A DNA stretch of 64,000 nt from Rattus norvegicus (Eukaryota; Chordata; Mammalia; Rodentia; Muridae): contig NC_086036.1 of NCBI RefSeq assembly GCF_036323735.1, positions 20,237,564 to 20,301,563 on the forward strand, written 5' to 3'. Positions 57,931-64,000 of the stretch are shown piece after piece (positions within the stretch are counted from its first letter, which is position 1; every line of letters starts with the position of its first letter). The position numbers were made by a program, and so were the translations under genes. Below the pieces are notes generated by a model. It did not search any database. It worked only from the letters and a program-made list of their open reading frames with translations, and was not told the origin of the DNA.

Positions 57931-60627
57931 TGGGAAAATTGTCTTTTGCTGTCTTTTACCACAGCTTTCTGGAGAGTTGAGGGGATAATGCAGAAAAATT
58001 TAGTCCACAAACGAGTTCATTGCTAGGAGTGGGAAGGTGCAACTTACCCACCCCTTTTCAAAGAACCATAGAACATGTACTAGTACAAATAGACACATAC
58101 ACTGCCTTCCATGTGACAAAATGGGACTGTAAACTTCAGGGCCCACAATCTGAGTCCTAGTCACTTCATTCCTAAGAAAGAGTTTGTCAGAGAATTAGAA
58201 ACTGATGTCAGAATAACTACAGGGATCGGTCCTGACGTGAGCGCAGGGAATTGGAAAGGCAGTAGAGTATTCTTCGCCTTTCATCCTCCATCGTTAAATG
58301 TGTATTAAAATGCCACAGTTTATTTTAACTCCTGAATTTCAGCTACTAAGAACAGTTTGGGAGGGTGCTTATCTAACATGACTGTTGTTAAATTTTCTAT
58401 TTCAGATCATTTAAAATGAATGCCACCCAAGGCCAATGAATGTTTCAGGTACTCCATTGTTTTTGGTTCTCATCTTCTCTAAGGAAAGAATTCAGGTGAA
58501 AGACAGGGTTTTATTAGAAATTTGCTTAACAAAGATATGTAAAGTGTACCCCCCAAAGGAGAAAAGAGTAGGTTGCCTCAAGTGTGAGTATGAGGCTTTC
58601 TGTGTTCTGTTTCTCAGATTTTTAAAGAAGTTTTAATGAATGTTTTGAGGTGTTTAGCAGATGTACAGAAAAACTACCCCCCCTTTCCCTATTAAATCAC
58701 TGTGGCCTGGCTCTCCATTTTAGGGTATTTTTCACCATGATTTATTTCCACAAAACAGAAGTGTCAAAACCATGATGCACGTGATGTTACCATGTTATCA
58801 TACCTTCTGGGGGAAACAAACCCTTCCTTGGTTCAATATGTGAGAAAAGGTCTCAATATCTTACTTTCTGATCTGGCCAGGGTGACAAAACTTCAGCTTC
58901 GAGGATATTTAACCACAAAGAATTATTGTGCCAATCAAGAGACACAGCTACAATATTCCTGAGGTATCGTGTACCAAACATCTTGCCTAACCACTATCAC
59001 GAGTAAACTTTGTGTTTTCATGGACGTCTTGAGGATACAGCAATATATGGTCTTTTAAAGGCCTAGTAATGTTGGCATTTCTCTGAATGTGAACTGTATT
59101 AAGTCACCTTACATTCAATTACAAGTCTAGTTTTACCTAGTATTCTAAACATTTGGTTTTGTTTTTGTGGACAATCCCACTGCTCTGGGGAGATTCTGCC
59201 CAGTTTCACTCATCTTAAGATCATGTTTTCAGCAGGAATTCTGCCTTCTTGGAGAGTATAAGACTGAGAAAACTAGAAAACCTGGCTCCTTAACTGTGCC
59301 ACCTCGAGGAGATGCTCATCAGAGAACGGAGAAGCCTGAAATCATCCAGAAGGCATTGTCTCCTGTGATGGGGAGATTAATTAAATGCAGCATCTGCATG
59401 ACAGCATTCATCGACAATTTCCAGCCATAAAATGCTGTTCTTTTCCATTAATGTGAGGGTCGTTGTGGGGTGGGGGTGGGAGGGGGTGAAGTTGTCTCCA
59501 TTTCACCAGACAGAGTACAAAGCATTGTGACATGCTTAATATTTCTTCCGCCAAGATGTCCACTCTGATTCCTCAGCCTTTACCGAGTTGTTGATTTCAT
59601 CCTGCACTTAGCTGCCAGAAAAGCGATTGCATGTGCAGGACCAGTCACAAAGCAAAAATGAATTATACATCAGAAGTGACTGCATTTGAGTCAAAAAACT
59701 TAGACTTCAGCATCTTCAAATTACTATATGATTTAAGAAGGAATACATTTAAGGAGATAGCAATGGACTGGGGTGAAGGGGTCAGCACTGGCCCAGTTTA
59801 ATATAATTTAGCTTTCAATTATTTATTTTTTAAAGAGCTCCTAAGCACACTGAATCTCTTTAATGGCAATGTCAAAAGTCTGGGGACTGGAGAAAAGGCA
59901 AGAATATGGCAGGTTGTTGTGCGTGTAATGTTCCAGGCCTGCTGAAATCTGAAGTGCTCATGAGAGCAGGGCGAGCCAACAGGAGCAGTCAGTGGCAGAA
60001 TGAAGGACAGGTCCCCTCCCTGCTCTTTTTCAACAACTAACTCCTTTTTCTTACAGCTCTAACTGGCTTCATAAGCCTCTAACTGGGCAAAGCCTGTATG
60101 TCTGGTTCCCAACTCTGAATGTGTACAACCTCGATTAAACCTCCAACCTTTGATTTCACCAACAGTAAAGTTAATTCAACAGAAGATTTCCAGGCATTCT
60201 TCGAGCAACTGTGCCAGGATTAGAACAGTGAACACGCCTGGGAGGCTACATGTAAAATGTATCACTTTTCACAGGTTCATTGTAAGGGATGAACTTACAT
60301 CACTGAAGAAAAGCCATCTACATCAGGATGTACATAACATAAACAAGTGTCACTTTCTGTATGACAGCTGAGAGTTTCTGGGATGGGGAGAGAGTCAGTT
60401 TTCGTCAATGATGTGGCCTCCAGCATGGTTACCATTCTAAATAGGAGTATATGCGCTGTGCAAACTGGACCCCAAATGATTTTTATAAACACTTTTAAAG
60501 GACCCACACTTGGGGAGTAGGGAGAGAGGTGGACCTCAGGAACAGATAGGGCTGGTTGTGTCTAGTGAAAAAAATACTTAAAATATCCTGGTGCTGGGTC
60601 CCTTTCCACCTTTAACCTTCATTACTG

Positions 60628-60629
<2 letters not shown>
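57931..60629. other. Unassigned, largely repeat-free sequence
   Basis: The longest repeat-free block in the window. 59150-59900 is especially rich in developmental transcription-factor-like motifs (see findings). Frames at most 87 codons have no recognised domain. A G-rich run (GTGGGGTGGGGGTGGGAGGG) is at 59464. Confidence 0.5.

Positions 60630-60682
<53 letters not shown>
60630..60682. repeat. (CA)n microsatellite
   Basis: Pure AC dinucleotide run of about 52 bases. Confidence 0.98.
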
Positions 60683-60687
<5 letters not shown>

Positions 60688-60980
60688 ATATATTTAAATA
60701 TGCCTTAGGCGGCACAATAGCTGGGCAATTGCCTACCTTCCATGGTGTGAAAATCCACTTTCCCACCGGTAACCCAAGTTATTACTTACTATGCTACATT
60801 CATCTGGGCTGCTCTTAGCTCCAACCAGGCAACCCTCTGGGCCATGTTCTCTTGACCAGAAGCCATGGTCACTCTTCTAGCTACTCTATCCCATGACTAC
60901 TCTGTCTCTCTCTCCTTCCTTGTCATCTCTAAAGCAGAAAAGCCAAACCTTGCGGATATCTTTTTCCCCTAACTATTGGC
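60683..60980. other. Unassigned sequence
   Basis: Nothing recognised. Confidence 0.5.
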
Positions 60981-61451
60981 TGCTGGCATCTTTTTTATTA
61001 TTATTATATATTTTATTTATTTACATTTTCAATGTGATCCCTTATTCAAGTTTACCTTCTAGGAACACCCTTTCACATTCTCCCTCCTGCTACTTCTATG
61101 AAGGTGTTTCCCTCACCCACTCACCCAGTCCTGCCTCCCTGCCCTGGCATTCCCCTACACTGGGGTGTCAAGCCTCCACAGGAGCAAAGGCCTCTCCTCT
61201 CATTGATGTCCAACAAGGCCATCCTCTGTTACATATGCCCCTGGAGTCATGAGTCCCTCCATATGTACTCTTTGGTTGGTGCATTAGTCCCTGGGAGCTC
61301 TGGGTGTCTGGTATGGTTGATATTGTTGTTCTTCCTATGAACTGAAAACCCCTTCCACTCCTTCAGTCCTTTCTCTGACTCCTCCATTGAGGACACCATG
61401 TTCAGTCCAATGGTTGACTGCGAGCATCCACCTCTGGATGCTGGCATCTTT
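60981..61451 (-). mobile_element. 5'-truncated LINE-1 with target-site duplication
   Basis: An antisense L1 3' end of mouse type. The T/TTA-rich tail at 60991-61015 is followed by 3'UTR sequence, with TGTCCAACAAGGCCATCCTC (61207), GTACTCTTTGGTTGGTG (61264) and CTGGGAGCTCTGGGTG (61291) as landmarks. It stops at 61438. TGCTGGCATCTTT lies at 60981-60993 and again at 61439-61451, a perfect 13-base target-site duplication. The 119-codon plus frame inside is an antisense UTR translation. Confidence 0.92.
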
Positions 61452-62724
61452 AATCACCAATCAGAATTAACTTAGGTGCCAGGTCCCAAAGGTTATGTGC
61501 TAGTCTCCAAGATCTGAAGCACTTTGAATTTCAATAAGCAATAAAAGACAAAACCACTACAGTAATGGGCAGTGAATGTGATCAAAATAGATTCTACGAT
61601 ATTCCCAAAGAACTGATGAAAACATTACATTAAACCAGAATGGTCAGGATTTCAGTTTAGTTGTAATGGAACTTTCAGCTCCAGCCCTGTCTGTCTAGAC
61701 AATAAGCTCTTAGTGTTAAATACCTACTACCCGTACAATCCAGTCCTGAACAGGGAAATAATTAGTGTTCACAGAGACAAAGCTTCTTCACCACACCCTC
61801 AAGGCTCTTGTGATGATTGTCCTGTCTCTTTCGGTTGTTCCTTTTCCAGGTAGTTGAATCTCTTGTTCTCTTCTAGATTACAAGGGCACAGCCAAGAAGG
61901 CAGCACGATAGGTGAGATTCCTTGTACTCTCAGGCATAGAGTGTGACGAGAGGGTTAGAAGAGGATGCCAGTATCACTTCCTATTGAAGCACGGCTCGCA
62001 AGCTAACATCTCAGCAGCTTCTTTATCTATAACTATGAAAATGTTGTGAAGAAAGTGTCAAAATAAGGAGCAAACCCAGTCTCCTGGTCTCTTGTCTTCT
62101 ATCTTATTAGGCTGTTCATAACCCATTTTATTCAATTGCAAATGTCCCTAGGTTTTAATGCCCATGGTTCTAACTTTTAAATTTTTAGCTTACCTTTAAG
62201 AATACACTATGAAAATCAATACTTTATTTCTTCACTTTTTGGGTACTATGAAACTTTGACATACATTCTTTGCTCAAATTTCCATCTTTAAATATTTTTG
62301 ACGGTTTCCCCCCAAGTTGCATTGTATGTCTCTCAGATTAGCCACAGGTGTCTCCACTTTTGTGATTCCAAACTAAACACAGATCTCTTTAGAGTACTGG
62401 CCATGCTGTGCCCACAGAAAATCTTGACTTTTAGAGTGGTTTTGCAATTAAAATTTATTGATGAAAGCCATGGTCATTATTTTATATAGTGTCTACTGTT
62501 CATTTCGGGTTTTGAAAAAAAATTCAGGAACTACAACTGAAACCACTTTGCCTTTCAAGTCTGAAAATCTTACTTTGTAAATACTTATTTATCAACTCCT
62601 GGTGTGGACTATCAAAACACTAGTTTTTCTTTCTTTGCCTAAAACTACTTCTTTGAGGGGATATGTGTGAAAATCTTTCTAACAGAATTTTCACCTGGCT
62701 AATCAACCATGTGCTAGGCTATAT

Positions 62725-62727
<3 letters not shown>
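61452..62727. other. Unassigned sequence, no gene seen
   Basis: No repeat or gene recognised. Frames are under 65 codons. Confidence 0.5.

Positions 62728-62770
<43 letters not shown>
62728..62770. repeat. (CA)n microsatellite
   Basis: Pure AC run of about 42 bases. Confidence 0.98.
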
Positions 62771-62774
<4 letters not shown>

Positions 62775-62874
62775 TTTGATATATCTTATAAGCTATTGCT
62801 CTGACCACTTTTCTTGTGCCTGCAATAAAGTGTGCAAACAATGTAGCTTCTAGATGGACATGTTTAATGTAGCT

Positions 62875-62958
62875 CACAGTCTGAGGGAACATTCTATCCT
62901 GGAGGAGAAATCAAGACACAGTCTGAGGGTATATTCTATCCTGAAAGAGAAGTGAAGA
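62875..62958. repeat. 42-base tandem duplication
   Basis: Two adjoining units (62875-62916 and 62917-62958) begin CACAGTCTGAGGG and share TATTCTATCCTG/CATTCTATCCTG and a GAGAA..GAAGA-type end. I count 36 of 42 positions the same. Not a recognised repeat family. Confidence 0.9.
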
Positions 62959-64000
62959 CGGCAGACGGTGGAAGTAACTGATGGTTTTGGGTCCGTAGCC
63001 AGGAACCCAACAGTGATAACACTGGGCCTGGGTTTGTTTTCTTCATTTTATTCAGTCCAGACACTTGTCCATAGAATGTTGCTACTTATAGTGGGTGGGC
63101 CATTCCTTCTCAGTCAAACTAAGAGACAGCCCCTCATAGATATTTGTTTCCTAGCTGATTCACAGATCATAGATGTTCTGTGAAGTTGATAATGTTTACC
63201 TTCACAGCTACTGTCTAACACCATCTAACATCTAATACCAGCCCTGCTCTTCTGACACTAGAGACATATCAAGATGGCTTCCCATATCTGTTCTGTGCCA
63301 CTTGGTTCACAGAACTTCTTGGCCTGTCTGCCATCGTTTCTCACTTTTGTGAAGGAGGGCAATGGAAGAATACAGTAATGCAAACAAACAATAGGCAAAT
63401 AATCAGGAAAAAGAAATTGGGGTTCAAAAGGAAAATTTAGCACTTATTATCAGTTGGTTTTGACTCTTTCTGGTAAGACAATGTTGGCGCTATGCCTTTT
63501 CAACTCTGAAGTTCAGAGATTGTAACCACATGCACGTACAGCTTATCCTTTTAGGAATGGGATTTTGCTTTTCAAAAAGATTTTCTTTCACAGACCCTCA
63601 AGCCTGGAGCAGATTGAGCCCAGTCCTGCTGCTTGGGTCAAGGTTGAGCAGATCACAGAGGCTGGCCTCCTTACACTCCAGCTGTGCTCCATGAAAGCTT
63701 TGCAGAGCTCAGTCCTCGCATCTACAGGGTAGCACAAGGCCTAAGGTTCTTTTAAGTTCTAAGAAATAACTTCGTTTTTCCACCGTTATATAACACATTT
63801 CATTCTAAATAGTTGCTACCTTAAAATTCTTCATTTTATCAGATCTCTTCAACATATCGGGAAGGGAATATTTCAGGCTACAGCATCTGAAAGTGGAGTT
63901 GCTCTCAAGCACACATTTTAAAGTGTTAAGTGACTTCTTAGCATGTAAAGGGAAGGATGAGTTTCAAGCTCTACAGAAACTTCATTAAAGGAAGGAAGGG
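62959..64000. other. Unassigned sequence, no gene seen
   Basis: Short frames only (71 and 61 codons) without domains. The last bases are GGAAGG-type purine sequence and the window ends there. Confidence 0.5.

Noticed and set aside
60893..61252. 119-codon plus frame
   Set aside because: Mostly the reverse complement of an L1 3'UTR (60994-61438).
1..64000. CRISPR arrays, operons, phage or plasmid features
   Set aside because: Repeat content is that of a rodent nuclear genome. Tandem repeats lack spacer structure, and no prokaryotic gene organisation is present.

Overview
The window reads as intergenic or deep intronic DNA from a murine rodent, most likely mouse. The reasons are the repeat families: B1, B3/B2-type and B4/ID-type SINE copies, L1 3' ends with mouse-type 3'UTR sequence, older Lx-type L1 remnants, and many long (TG/CA)n, (GA)n and GAAA/GGAA microsatellites. 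No complete protein-coding gene, tRNA, rRNA or CRISPR array was recognised. Nearly every open frame is short, stop-bounded and without recognisable domains. The only long ones (450-483 codons) are artefacts of one low-complexity tract. Repeat family names are recognised from memory of consensus sequences, not from a search.

Layout. 1-8.3 kb is mostly unassigned AT-rich sequence with an A-rich tail block (1978-2126), three GT/GA microsatellites and one stretch that may be decayed coding sequence (358-674, minus). 8.3-12.2 kb is L1-derived: an old antisense Lx-type 3' region, then a younger twin-primed (internally inverted) L1 with probable target-site duplications, then a possible further L1 piece. 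12.2-15.2 kb is unassigned. 15.25-17.1 kb holds a B1 relic, AT/GA and TG repeats and an old antisense L1 interrupted by a younger L1 3' end. 21.69-21.75 kb carries a 33-nt U2 snRNA 5' fragment between perfect 14-bp direct repeats. Two diverged copies of one CpG-containing, LTR-like repeat lie near 22.2-23.0 and 38.3-39.1 kb. 27.55-28.74 kb is an L1 5'UTR plus decayed ORF1 start joined to an inverted 3'UTR piece. 30-48 kb holds scattered SINEs, URR1-like repeats, an LTR-like copy (33.05-33.6 kb) and Lx scraps. 50.0-50.4 kb is another LTR-like piece. 55.017-56.332 kb is a 1.3-kb, almost pure pyrimidine tract, the most striking feature. 60.98-61.45 kb is a short L1 with a perfect 13-bp target-site duplication.

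No genes were recognised, so there is no pathway or operon logic. The history is one of L1-driven retroposition (L1s, SINEs, the U2 fragment) and microsatellite growth, often from SINE tails. Several repeat-free blocks with homeobox/SOX/FOX-like motifs could be conserved regulatory elements, but that needs a cross-species alignment. I found no convincing new biological system. The best leads are the giant pyrimidine tract with its internal duplication, the U2 fragment and the rearranged L1s.
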